From JBKHBQ01 sp046542305 (lineage in GTDB: Bacteria; Bacteroidota; Bacteroidia; Bacteroidales; 4484-276), in NCBI GenBank assembly GCA_046542305.1, contig JBKHBQ010000045.1:1-19204 (forward strand): a stretch of 19,204 bases of DNA. Reading direction: 5' to 3'. The notes beneath the pieces were generated by a model. The model was not told the DNA's origin. It was given only the letters and a program-made list of their open reading frames with translations, and made no database searches. This document shows positions 1 through 6,999 of the stretch, piece by piece. The number at the start of each line of letters is the position of its first letter. Within the stretch, counting starts at the first letter, position 1. Position numbers and translations under genes: made by a program.

Positions 1-185
1 AGCCCGCGTTTGTCAGTGAGGTTCTTTTTTCTTCTGTCGCGGTTAACATCAAACTGGTCGTTGACCCTTTTCAGGAACAACATGGCAATGATGTATTCCT
101 TAAATTCCGAGGCATCCATATTTCCGCGCAAGCTTTCACATGCTTCTTCAAGAAAAGTCTCTAATCGTGCGAGTGATAATTTCAT
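1..185 (-). CDS. hsdM: Type I restriction-modification methylase HsdM, N-terminal part (cut by window edge)
   Basis: Reading the minus strand from the ATG at 185-183 gives about 61 residues starting MKLSLARLETFLEEACESL, followed by RGNMDASEFKEYI and AMLFLKRVNDQFD. This is the typical N-terminal helical domain of HsdM, the modification subunit of type I restriction systems, which forms an M2S complex with HsdS and methylates adenine using S-adenosylmethionine. The catalytic SAM-binding and NPPF regions lie beyond the left edge, so integrity of the gene cannot be judged. A stop codon lies in frame eight codons upstream, making this ATG the first possible start. A degenerate -7-like box (TAATTTGG, minus strand, 203-196) lies just upstream. 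Family recognition is confident from the RGNMDASEFK block; hsdS and hsdR would have to lie outside the window. Confidence 0.88.
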   Translation of the reverse strand, partial: MKLSLARLETFLEEACESLRGNMDASEFKEYIIAMLFLKRVNDQFDVNRDRRKKNLTDKRG

Positions 186-690
186 TAATTCAAATCCAAA
201 TTAAATTGTTGTTTGTTCGTATTCAATTGTGCGCTGGTGTGCGTTGGCTGTCTGCTTTCTCTTTAGAAACAGCATGTTACAACTCCCATTTTCTTCATTT
301 TTGACATTGCATCGTGGGATCGGCATCATCGGGGTCATATATTTTTTAGTTCATTTTTTTCATGTTCAGAAATTCGGTAACACATCCGCTAAAATAGACA
401 TTTCTGCAAAGCCTGCACTGGCAGGGTTAGCGTTTTTTTATTACCCGCTACTGTAATCCTGGCCGTGTGTGTGTTTTTGTTGCGGGGATGTCTGCCGATC
501 GATAACAAAACGGCAGCCGGTGATACGTATTTTATATTCCTTTTTGCACTGATTTTCACCCGCTGCACATGCAATAAAAAAAATTCAGCCATTCAATCCT
601 GCCCTGAAGCATTTCTATCGGGCAAATTAAAAAAACCGCTTTAAACAAAACTCCCGAATAATCCTTATTTTAGCAAAAAATTTTTACCTG
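186..690. other. AT-rich intergenic region between hsdM and mlaE, no convincing gene
   Basis: This stretch of about 500 bp separates divergently oriented hsdM and mlaE. Open frames at 229-456 (plus) and 389-592 (minus) give proteins with no recognisable motif and unlikely composition, so I do not call them. A small hairpin (CCTGC/GCAGG, about 413-425) is followed eight bases later by a T-run, too loose to call a terminator. The last 50 bases hold the probable mlaE promoter. Nothing else is recognisable; it may be the decayed edge of the restriction-modification island. Confidence 0.5.
666..673 (+). promoter_or_regulatory. Probable -7 box of the mlaE operon (one mismatch)
   Basis: TATTTTAG differs at one base from the Bacteroidota consensus TAnnTTTG and sits 17 bases before the mlaE ATG. 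No clear TTTG -33 element is visible, so this is a moderate prediction. Confidence 0.35.
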
Positions 691-1431
691 ATGAAACTTA
701 TTTCCGACCTGGGAAAATATTTGCTGCTGATGCGGGAGGTTTTTGTAAAGCCCGATAAGGTGCGCTTGTTTTTCAGGCAGATCATGATTGAATTCGTGAG
801 CCTGGGTGTAGATTCACTGGGGATTACCCTCATTATTTCGGTGTTTGTGGGAGCCGTGGTAGCCATACAAACCGCCTTCAACATCGACAGCCCGCTGATC
901 CCGCTCACCATGGTGGGCTTCACCACGCGCCAGTCGATCATTCTCGAATTTTCGCCCACCATCATCAGCCTGGTGCTTGCCGGCAAGGTGGGTTCGAGCA
1001 TTGCCTCCGAAATCGGCACCATGCGCGTTACCGAGCAGATCGATGCGCTGGAGATCATGGGCATCAACCCGGCCAATTTCCTGATCCAGCCCAAGGTGTT
1101 TGCCGCCATGATCATCAATCCGTTTCTTATCATCCTAAGCATTGCTTTTGCCCTTACCGGTGGCTGGCTGGGTTGTATTGTTACCGGTGTGGTTTCGGGC
1201 AACGATTACCTTACCGGGTTGAGAAGCTGGTTCGATCCGTTTTCGGTAACCTATGCGCTCATCAAAACAATGGTATTTGCGTTCATCATCACATCGGTGG
1301 CCGGGTTTCAGGGTTACGAAACCCGCGGTGGCGCGCTCGAAGTGGGCAGGGCCAGCACCAAAGCGGTGGTGTACAGCAGCATCCTCATCATTATTTTCAA
1401 CCTCATCCTCACCCAATTGTTACTGGCATGA
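691..1431 (+). CDS. mlaE: MlaE/YrbE-family ABC transporter permease
   Basis: This 246-residue integral membrane protein is the permease of the Mla/MCE lipid transport system, which moves phospholipids between the inner and outer membranes. The family signature is present at about residues 97-121: AGKVGSSIASEIGTMRV followed by TEQIDALEIMGI, the cytoplasmic coupling region that contacts the ATPase. Hydrophobic segments fall at about 45-65, 85-98, 138-170, 187-206 and 226-245, and the length is normal. Its TGA stop overlaps the ATG of mlaF (ATGA), indicating translational coupling, and it is the first gene of a four-gene run that continues with cvpA and an RNase H-domain gene. The periplasmic MCE partner MlaD is not here; in Bacteroidota it is often encoded elsewhere. 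Confidence 0.95.
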   Translation: MKLISDLGKYLLLMREVFVKPDKVRLFFRQIMIEFVSLGVDSLGITLIISVFVGAVVAIQTAFNIDSPLIPLTMVGFTTRQSIILEFSPTIISLVLAGKVGSSIASEIGTMRVTEQIDALEIMGINPANFLIQPKVFAAMIINPFLIILSIAFALTGGWLGCIVTGVVSGNDYLTGLRSWFDPFSVTYALIKTMVFAFIITSVAGFQGYETRGGALEVGRASTKAVVYSSILIIIFNLILTQLLLA

Positions 1432-2177
1432 TCGAAGCAAAACATATCAACAAAAGTTTCGGCGATAACCATGTGCTGAAAGATATCTCCACCCAATTCA
1501 AAAAGGGCGTCACCAACCTGATCATCGGGCAGAGCGGCTCGGGAAAAACCGTTTTTATGAAATGCCTGGTGGGCCTGCACCCCATCGACAGCGGACAGGT
1601 GCTTTACAACGACCGCGTATTTTCTGACATGACCTGGAACCAAAAACGCGAAATCAGGAAAGAAATCGGCATGCTGTTTCAGGGCGGAGCACTGTTCGAT
1701 TACATGAATGTTGAGCAAAATGTAGGATTCCCGCTTACCATGTTCAGCGATATGACGGAGGAAGAACGTGAGGAGCGCGTGAATTTCTGCCTTAAACGTG
1801 TAAACCTGGAACACGCCAACAAACTGATGCCGTCGGAGCTCAGCGGCGGAATGACCAAACGCGTGGCCATCGCCAGGGCCATTTCGCTGAATCCGAAATA
1901 CCTCTTTTGCGACGAGCCCAACTCGGGCCTCGATCCGGAAACCTCCAACGTGATCGATAACCTGATCAGTGAAATCACCCATGAATACGAAATCACCACC
2001 GTTATAAACACCCACGACATGAACTCGGTGATAGAAATCGGCGAGAACATCAGTTTTCTGTATAAAGGCGAACTTTGGTGGGAAGGCAGTAAGGAAGAAA
2101 TTGTGGATACGGATAATAAAGAAGTGAATGACTTTTTGTTTGCATCAAAACTGACCAAAACACTGAAAAAATTATGA
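1428..2177 (+). CDS. mlaF: MlaF-type ABC transporter ATP-binding protein
   Basis: This 249-residue ATPase powers the MlaE permease from the cytoplasm. Visible motifs are Walker A GQSGSGKT (residues 34-41), Q-loop FQGG (Q85), ABC signature LSGGM (138-142), Walker B LFCDEP with catalytic E163, D-loop GLDP and switch histidine H196 in NTHD. All catalytic positions are present. The start is the ATG at 1428, which overlaps the mlaE stop. An open frame extends upstream to 1173 but lies inside mlaE and is not real. The TGA stop again overlaps the ATG of cvpA, so mlaE, mlaF and cvpA form a coupled series. The ATP-binding family is certain; the lipid-transport role follows from the MlaE partner. Confidence 0.95.
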   Translation: MIEAKHINKSFGDNHVLKDISTQFKKGVTNLIIGQSGSGKTVFMKCLVGLHPIDSGQVLYNDRVFSDMTWNQKREIRKEIGMLFQGGALFDYMNVEQNVGFPLTMFSDMTEEEREERVNFCLKRVNLEHANKLMPSELSGGMTKRVAIARAISLNPKYLFCDEPNSGLDPETSNVIDNLISEITHEYEITTVINTHDMNSVIEIGENISFLYKGELWWEGSKEEIVDTDNKEVNDFLFASKLTKTLKKL

Positions 2178-2725
2178 GTTTTCTCGATCTGGTTATTGGC
2201 ATCCCCATTGTGCTTATGGCCATTGGCGGCTTCCGCCGTGGCTTGATAAGAGAGGTGGCCGCACTGGCAGCGCTGATCCTCGGCATTTATTTTGCCATTT
2301 ATTTTTCGGACGTCACCGCCAAATTCCTGATTGAACATTTCGACCTCGGTCACCGGTACGTTTTCATCGTGGCTTTTATCATCACCTTTATTGCGGTAGT
2401 CATTGTCGTTTCGCTCATCGGCAGGCTGCTCGACAAAGTGGCTTCGCTGGCCATGCTGGGGGTGGTAAATAAAATCCTCGGGCTGGTTTTCGGGTTGCTC
2501 AAAGGCATTGTGATCATGAGCGTGCTGATTATGCTTTTCAATATGATCGATGCCCGGGCAAGCATCCTGAGGCTTGAAACCAAGGAAAAATCGCTGCTGT
2601 ACGGACCCGTTGGCAGTATTGCGCCAATGATTCTGATGAACATTCAGAACATCGATTTCGACGATCCTTCGTGGAAGGATTACGATAACAAAGTAAAAAA
2701 TGTAGGCCTGGATGAAATCGTTTAG
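2174..2725 (+). CDS. cvpA: CvpA family membrane protein
   Basis: This 183-residue protein has four predicted membrane segments (about 4-20, 27-45, 61-84 and 101-125) and the conserved GGFRRGLIREVA stretch after the first segment, the hallmark of the CvpA/colicin V production family. The C-terminal 50 residues are polar, including DDPSWKDYDNKVKNVGLDEI, and probably cytoplasmic. The first family member was linked to colicin V export and is involved in envelope stress tolerance; its molecular activity is not settled. It overlaps mlaF by four bases (ATGA) and is followed after 5 bp by the RNase H-domain gene, so it belongs to the mlaEF operon. That placement fits an envelope role, which is inference from context. 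Confidence 0.88.
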   Translation: MSFLDLVIGIPIVLMAIGGFRRGLIREVAALAALILGIYFAIYFSDVTAKFLIEHFDLGHRYVFIVAFIITFIAVVIVVSLIGRLLDKVASLAMLGVVNKILGLVFGLLKGIVIMSVLIMLFNMIDARASILRLETKEKSLLYGPVGSIAPMILMNIQNIDFDDPSWKDYDNKVKNVGLDEIV

Positions 2726-2730
2726 GACCT

Positions 2731-3522
2731 ATGGAAATGCTGGTTTTTCATATGGAAATCACCGGAATGCAGGATGGCAACTTTCTGCACCGGGTTTCCA
2801 CGGACCACCGGCATTGCACGTTTCTGTACGATCCGGTAAACCGCCATCTGGAGATTTTTCACGAAGGTAAACTCTGGGAGATTCTCGAACGTAACCGGCA
2901 GCAAATACTTAAGATCCTTCACACCAAACGACCGGATACTTTTTTCCCGGGATTCCGCCTTACTTTTTCGGTTACCGACAACAAAGATCCCGAATTATTC
3001 AACGATCTGAACAGCATCATCATTCTCGACCGCCGCGGAGAAACAGATCGGATTTCATTCGCAAGAACTTCCGAAAGCGGTATTCATGAAATTTTCACCG
3101 ACGGCTGCTTTCTCCAATCTACCGGGCAAAGCGGGCTTGCTGCGGTATTGAAATATCCTGACGGCCGCTATGCCATGCTCAGCCTGAGCAGCGATGCAGG
3201 AAACAACTGCCTGGCCGAACTGCAGGCGGTGATCCTTGGGCTGGAAAACCTGAGGGATGTTCAGCGGCTGCGCCTGATCTCCGACAGCAGGTATGTAAGA
3301 AAGGGCCTCACCGAATGGATGTTCAACTGGAAACTCAACAACTGGCGCACCGCCAACAACGAACCGGCAAGACACGCTGACGAATGGAAAAAGCTGGAAC
3401 GCCTTACGCGCGGCAAATACATCGAAGTAGCCTGGGTGAAAGGCCATTCGGGCCATTTTGAAAATACCATGTGTGATCTTTATGCCAGGGATGCGGCGCA
3501 ATCGATGGGTTTAAAAAAATAA
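2731..3522 (+). CDS. RNase HI-domain protein with an unrecognised N-terminal domain
   Basis: The C-terminal half (about 118-256) of this 263-residue protein is an RNase HI domain, which cleaves RNA in RNA-DNA hybrids. The acidic active site is complete: D124 in FTDGC, E163 in CLAELQA, D185 in ISDSRYV and D249 in MCDLYARDA, with catalytic-loop H239 in VKGHSGH. A tryptophan/basic stretch (FNWKLNNWRTANN, about 198-210) matches the substrate-binding handle of E. coli-type RNase HI. Residues 1-115 are not the usual RNA/DNA-hybrid-binding domain and I do not recognise them. The start at 2731 is the first ATG after the cvpA stop; ATGs at codons 3 and 8 are alternatives. It is the last gene of the mlaE operon, and its stop codon lies inside the pgk terminator hairpin. 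Confidence 0.85.
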   Translation: MEMLVFHMEITGMQDGNFLHRVSTDHRHCTFLYDPVNRHLEIFHEGKLWEILERNRQQILKILHTKRPDTFFPGFRLTFSVTDNKDPELFNDLNSIIILDRRGETDRISFARTSESGIHEIFTDGCFLQSTGQSGLAAVLKYPDGRYAMLSLSSDAGNNCLAELQAVILGLENLRDVQRLRLISDSRYVRKGLTEWMFNWKLNNWRTANNEPARHADEWKKLERLTRGKYIEVAWVKGHSGHFENTMCDLYARDAAQSMGLKK

Positions 3523-3553
3523 CAGGCTATCACCGTATGAGATAACCTGTTAT
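3512..3553 (-). terminator. Intrinsic terminator of pgk, overlapping the end of the RNase H gene
   Basis: Inverted repeats at 3519-3531 and 3541-3553 (ATAACAGGCTATC and GATAACCTGTTAT) can form a 13-bp stem with one mismatch and a nine-base loop. Read on the minus strand, the stem is followed by a T-run (complement of the A-run 3513-3519), the classic intrinsic terminator layout for pgk. On the plus strand no T-run follows, though the hairpin may still slow the converging operon. The TAA of the RNase H gene (3520-3522) lies in the stem. Confidence 0.8.
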
Positions 3554-3574
3554 CCTTAACTCAATTAAAAGCTC

Positions 3575-4765
3575 TTATTCCTCAACAGCCTTCACGCCGG
3601 GCAGCTCTTTGCCTTCGATATATTCGAGCATGGCGCCGCCGCCGGTGGAAACATAGCTTACCTTGTCGGTAAGGCCGTACTGACTGATGGCCGCCACAGA
3701 GTCGCCTCCGCCGATCAGCGAATAAGCACCTTTGCCGGTAGCTTCGGCAACCGTTTGGGCGATGAATTTGGTGCCTTCGGCGAAATTCTCCATTTCGAAC
3801 ACGCCCATCGGGCCGTTCCACAAGATGGTTTTGGAATTTTTGATCACCCCGGCAAATTCTTTCCGGCTTTCCTCGCCGATATCCAGGCCCATCCAGCCAT
3901 CCGGAATTTCATCGGCAGCACTGGTTTTATGGTTGGCGTCATTTTCGAATTTATCGGCAATTATGGCATCCGTGGGTAGGATCAGGTTTACGCCGCGCGC
4001 TTTTGCATCCTCGACAGCCTTCGATGCAGTATCGATCAAATCTTCTTCCACCATCGAATTTCCGATTTTCCCTCCGGCAGCCTTAATAAAGGTAAACATC
4101 ATGCCGCCGCCGATGCCCAGGTTGTCCACCTTGTCGAGCAGGTTGTTGATCACCTCAATTTTGCCGGAAACCTTTGCGCCGCCAAGGATAGCGGTAAACG
4201 GTCTGTTGGCTTCGCTGAGCACTTTGCCGATATGGGCCAGCTCGTTGGCCATTACATAACCGAAATATTTATCCTTGGGAAAAAACTGCGCGATAATGGT
4301 TGTTGAAGCATGCGCGCGGTGTGCCGTACCAAAAGCATCGTTTACATAAACGTCGGCCAGTGATGCCAGTTTTTCGGCGAACGCTTCGTCGCCTTTGGTT
4401 TCTTCTTTGTAGAAACGAAGGTTCTCGAGCAGCAGCACATCGCCGTTATTCATTCCGGCAGCCTTCTTTTTGGGCTCATCGCCGATGCAATCGCTGGCAA
4501 ATTGTACTTCCACGCCAAGCTTTTCCGACAGCGCGGGTACCAGATGTTTCAGCGAAAAACGTTCTTCCGGGCCGGATTTTGGCCTGCCCAGGTGCGACAT
4601 CAGGATGGGCATGCCCCCGTCGTCCATAATTTTTTTGATGGTAGGAATGGCAGCATTGATGCGGGTCTCGTCGGTAATTTCAAATTTCTCGTTAAGCGGT
4701 ACATTAAAGTCCACTCGGATGATGGCTCTAAGTCCGTTAAAATTCAGATTATCTATTGTTTTCAT
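3575..4765 (-). CDS. pgk: Phosphoglycerate kinase
   Basis: Phosphoglycerate kinase interconverts 1,3-bisphosphoglycerate + ADP and 3-phosphoglycerate + ATP in cytoplasmic glycolysis and gluconeogenesis. From the ATG at 4765 the protein has 396 residues, normal for bacterial Pgk. Diagnostic blocks in order are RVDFNVP (17-23), SHLGRP (57-62), ENLRFYKEE (114-122), VNDAFGTAHRAHAS (141-154), GGAKVSGKI (about 195-203), WNGPMGVFE and the nucleotide-binding GGGDSVAA near the C-terminus. A TTG 13 codons upstream (4804) is in frame but lies within the -7 promoter box, so the ATG is chosen. The gene is monocistronic, bounded by its own promoter and terminator, and divergent from the transaminase gene. 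Confidence 0.97.
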   Translation of the reverse strand: MKTIDNLNFNGLRAIIRVDFNVPLNEKFEITDETRINAAIPTIKKIMDDGGMPILMSHLGRPKSGPEERFSLKHLVPALSEKLGVEVQFASDCIGDEPKKKAAGMNNGDVLLLENLRFYKEETKGDEAFAEKLASLADVYVNDAFGTAHRAHASTTIIAQFFPKDKYFGYVMANELAHIGKVLSEANRPFTAILGGAKVSGKIEVINNLLDKVDNLGIGGGMMFTFIKAAGGKIGNSMVEEDLIDTASKAVEDAKARGVNLILPTDAIIADKFENDANHKTSAADEIPDGWMGLDIGEESRKEFAGVIKNSKTILWNGPMGVFEMENFAEGTKFIAQTVAEATGKGAYSLIGGGDSVAAISQYGLTDKVSYVSTGGGAMLEYIEGKELPGVKAVEE

Positions 4766-4801
4766 ATCGAATTTGTCGGTTAATATTTCTTCATTCTTTT
4801 G

Positions 4802-4809
4802 CAAAGGTA
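4802..4809 (-). promoter_or_regulatory. -7 promoter box of pgk
   Basis: TACCTTTG on the minus strand is an exact TAnnTTTG match, 36 bases before the pgk ATG. No clear TTTG -33 element is present at the expected spacing. Its position overlaps the TTG at 4804 and argues against that TTG as the start codon. Confidence 0.6.
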
Positions 4810-4933
4810 TAACAAACCAATCGAATTAATGTTGGGTGCGATCAGCATATCGCGGGACTGTAAGAACTTGTACAATTTTGCAGCCCTGTCTGCTGATGCT
4901 TAACCAGATATAATCATTTCTGAATTAATCCTG

Positions 4934-4960
4934 TTTGTTTTTCAGGGAATTGTATTTTTG
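4934..4960 (+). promoter_or_regulatory. Promoter of the transaminase-amidase pair
   Basis: TTTG (4934-4937) and an exact -7 box TATTTTTG (4953-4960) precede the ATG at 4978 by 17 bases. The 15-base spacer is somewhat shorter than the typical 19-21 for Bacteroidota promoters, so the -7 box is the stronger half of the call. Confidence 0.6.
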
Positions 4961-4977
4961 CGTGAAATTAACCCGTT

Positions 4978-6132
4978 ATGGAATTTTCAGGAAACATAAC
5001 CAGCAAACTCCCCACTATCGAAACATCGATTTTTGCCGTAATGTCGCGACTCGCTGCAGAAAACGATGCCGTCAACCTGTCGCAGGGCTTCCCTGATTTT
5101 GATATTTCAACCGATCTGATCGACCGCGTACATCATTACATGAAGTCGGGGCACAACCAGTATGCTCCGATGGCCGGTGTTGCTTCGCTACGCAAGGCCA
5201 TTTCGGAAAAGGTGAAAAAGGATCATGGGATAATCTATGATCCGGACACGGCGATCAACATCACTGCCGGCGCCACCCAGGCATTGTACACAGCCATTGC
5301 AGCTTTTGTAAGGGATGAAGACGAGGTGATCGTTTTCGAACCCGCCTACGACGCCTATGCGCCGGCCATTAAAGTTCACGGCGGAAGGGTAAAATATGCA
5401 CAAATGGAACCGCCGGATTACAGGATCAACTGGGAACAAACCGCCAGGCTCGTCAGCAGCCGCACCCGGATGATCATCATCAATACGCCGCACAATCCAA
5501 CCGGTACTGTCCTCGAACAGGAGGATCTGCTGGCGCTGCAAAACCTGACAAAGAACACCGATATCATGGTGCTGAGCGACGAGGTGTACGAACACCTGAT
5601 CTTCGACGGAAAAGTCCACCACAGCGTTTGCCGCTATCCTGAACTCGCCCAGAGAAGCCTGTGTGTGGGATCGTTCGGAAAAACCTTTCACGCCACCGGA
5701 TGGAAAACCGGCTATGTGCTGGCCCCCGAAAACCTGATGCGCGAATTCCGCAAGGTGCATCAGTGGGTGGTGTTTGCCGTAAATACACCCATCCAGATGG
5801 CCGTTGCCGATTTCCTCACCACCGAAAGCAACTACAAAAATCTTTCATCGTTTTATCAGGAAAAAAGAGATATTTTTCTCGAACTGATCAAAGATTCGCG
5901 ATTCAAAGCAGTGCCTTCACACGGAACCTACTTCCAGTGCCTTGATTACAGCGCCATCTCCGAAGAGAAAGATATGGCTTTCGCCGAAAAACTTACCAGG
6001 CAATCCAAAGTGGCTTCCATTCCGCTTTCGCCCTTCTACCGCGATGGCCGCGATGACCGCATCCTGAGGTTCTGCTTTGCCAAACAGGAAGAAACACTTA
6101 AAAAAGCCGCCGAAATCCTATGCAAGATTTGA
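4978..6132 (+). CDS. ybdL: Methionine/glutamine-type PLP aminotransferase (YbdL-like)
   Basis: This 384-residue class I/II aminotransferase closely resembles E. coli YbdL: shared blocks include NLSQGFPDFD (33-42), NQYAPM.GV (60-68), ITAGAT.ALY, TPHNPTG (170-176), SDEVYEH (200-206) and SFGKTFHATGWKTGY (232-246). K235 is the PLP-binding lysine; N173, D201 and Y204 are the expected cofactor contacts, and an arginine in ILRFCFAK near the C-terminus would bind the substrate carboxylate. YbdL-type enzymes prefer methionine, glutamine or aromatic amino acids with 2-oxo acids. The overlapping downstream omega-amidase supports a role in transaminating methionine or its keto acid with glutamine, as in methionine salvage. 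That pathway assignment is inference; the enzyme class is certain. The gene has its own promoter. Confidence 0.92.
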   Translation: MEFSGNITSKLPTIETSIFAVMSRLAAENDAVNLSQGFPDFDISTDLIDRVHHYMKSGHNQYAPMAGVASLRKAISEKVKKDHGIIYDPDTAINITAGATQALYTAIAAFVRDEDEVIVFEPAYDAYAPAIKVHGGRVKYAQMEPPDYRINWEQTARLVSSRTRMIIINTPHNPTGTVLEQEDLLALQNLTKNTDIMVLSDEVYEHLIFDGKVHHSVCRYPELAQRSLCVGSFGKTFHATGWKTGYVLAPENLMREFRKVHQWVVFAVNTPIQMAVADFLTTESNYKNLSSFYQEKRDIFLELIKDSRFKAVPSHGTYFQCLDYSAISEEKDMAFAEKLTRQSKVASIPLSPFYRDGRDDRILRFCFAKQEETLKKAAEILCKI

Positions 6133-6914
6133 ATATAGCCCTCGTACAATCTGACCTGGTGTGGGAAGCTCCCGAAAAAAACCGGGCCAATTTCGACAGA
6201 AAGCTGGAAGAAATCGACACTGAAGTTGATCTGATCATTCTTCCGGAAATGTTCAACACCGGGTTTTCGATCAATCCCGGCAAAATTGCCGAACCGGAGG
6301 AAGGACCTACATTTGAATGGATGAAACTGAAAGCCCGCGAAAACAACTGTACCATAACCGGCAGCATCCTTACCAATTCGGGCGGAAAAAATTTCAACAG
6401 GCTGTACTGGGTAAATGCCGACGGCAGCTTTTCCAGCTACGACAAGCGCCACCTGTTCAGGCTTAGCACCGAATGGAAGGTGTTTTCACAGGGGATCCGC
6501 AAAGTTATTGTCAACCTCAACGGATGGAATATTCTTCCGCTGGTGTGCTACGACCTTCGCTTTCCGGTGTGGAGCAAAAACCGCTACATCGACGGGGAAT
6601 ATGAGTATGATGCGCTGATATACATCGCCAACTGGCCGGTAGCGCGCAAGTATGCGTGGAAACATCTCCTGATTGCCCGCGCCATCGAAAACCAGGCGTA
6701 TGTTGCCGGCGTAAACCGTGTTGGTCAGGACGGCAACGGAATACACCACTCGGGCAATTCCATGGCGCTGGATGCCAAAGGGCAGATCATTGCGCAGGCC
6801 GATCCGCATAACGAAGAAATCGTGTATACCCAGTTTTCATACGATGAACTCACAGCCTTCAGGGAGCAATTTACCATCGGGCCGGATTGGGATGGATTTG
6901 AAATCCGGATCTGA
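6120..6914 (+). CDS. yafV: Omega-amidase / nitrilase-superfamily amidohydrolase (YafV-like)
   Basis: This 264-residue carbon-nitrogen hydrolase has the full Glu-Lys-Cys triad: E43 in ILPEMFNTGF, K109 in YDKRHLF and C143 in LVCYDLRFPVW. The sequence around these residues, with the later IANWP and GNSMALDAKG blocks, matches E. coli YafV and Nit2-type omega-amidases, which hydrolyse 2-oxoglutaramate or 2-oxosuccinamate to the 2-oxo acid plus ammonia. Its ATG overlaps the end of the transaminase gene by 13 bases, so the two are translationally coupled. The pairing makes sense because glutamine transamination yields 2-oxoglutaramate, and its removal pulls the reaction forward. Substrate choice is inferred from family and neighbour. 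Confidence 0.9.
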   Translation: MQDLNIALVQSDLVWEAPEKNRANFDRKLEEIDTEVDLIILPEMFNTGFSINPGKIAEPEEGPTFEWMKLKARENNCTITGSILTNSGGKNFNRLYWVNADGSFSSYDKRHLFRLSTEWKVFSQGIRKVIVNLNGWNILPLVCYDLRFPVWSKNRYIDGEYEYDALIYIANWPVARKYAWKHLLIARAIENQAYVAGVNRVGQDGNGIHHSGNSMALDAKGQIIAQADPHNEEIVYTQFSYDELTAFREQFTIGPDWDGFEIRI

Positions 6915-6950
6915 AATTTAGCGGTTTACATTCAGGTTTTTGGGAGTTTG

Positions 6951-6959
6951 TAACTTTTG
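6951..6959 (+). promoter_or_regulatory. Possible promoter of the surface-repeat gene
   Basis: TAACTTTTG resembles TAnnTTTG with one extra base and lies 40 bases before the ATG at 7000. This is a weak call made because the gene follows an 85-bp gap and is unlikely to depend on the upstream pair. Confidence 0.3.
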
Positions 6960-6999
6960 CCTCCGCCATATCGTCTATCACTATTAAAAACGAAGATCA

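Noticed and set aside
412..436. Hairpin CCTGC/GCAGG followed by a T-run as a terminator
   Set aside because: Only a five-base stem, eight bases away from the T-run, and no gene ends just upstream.
229..456. Plus-strand 75-codon frame in the hsdM-mlaE gap
   Set aside because: No family motif, no ATG at its start and no recognisable promoter; composition looks like chance.
389..592. Minus-strand 67-codon frame in the same gap
   Set aside because: No motif and no supporting signal.
1173..1427. Upstream extension of the mlaF frame
   Set aside because: It lies wholly inside mlaE in another frame. The ATG at 1428 gives the normal ABC ATPase N-terminus.
3055..3501. Long minus-strand frames opposite the RNase H gene and similar frames opposite mlaF, trkA, ALDH and MATE
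   Set aside because: They are antisense shadows of well-recognised genes in GC-richer sequence and show no motifs of their own.
4766..4804. TTG at 4804 as the pgk start
   Set aside because: It would add 13 residues not typical of Pgk and overlaps the exact -7 promoter box.
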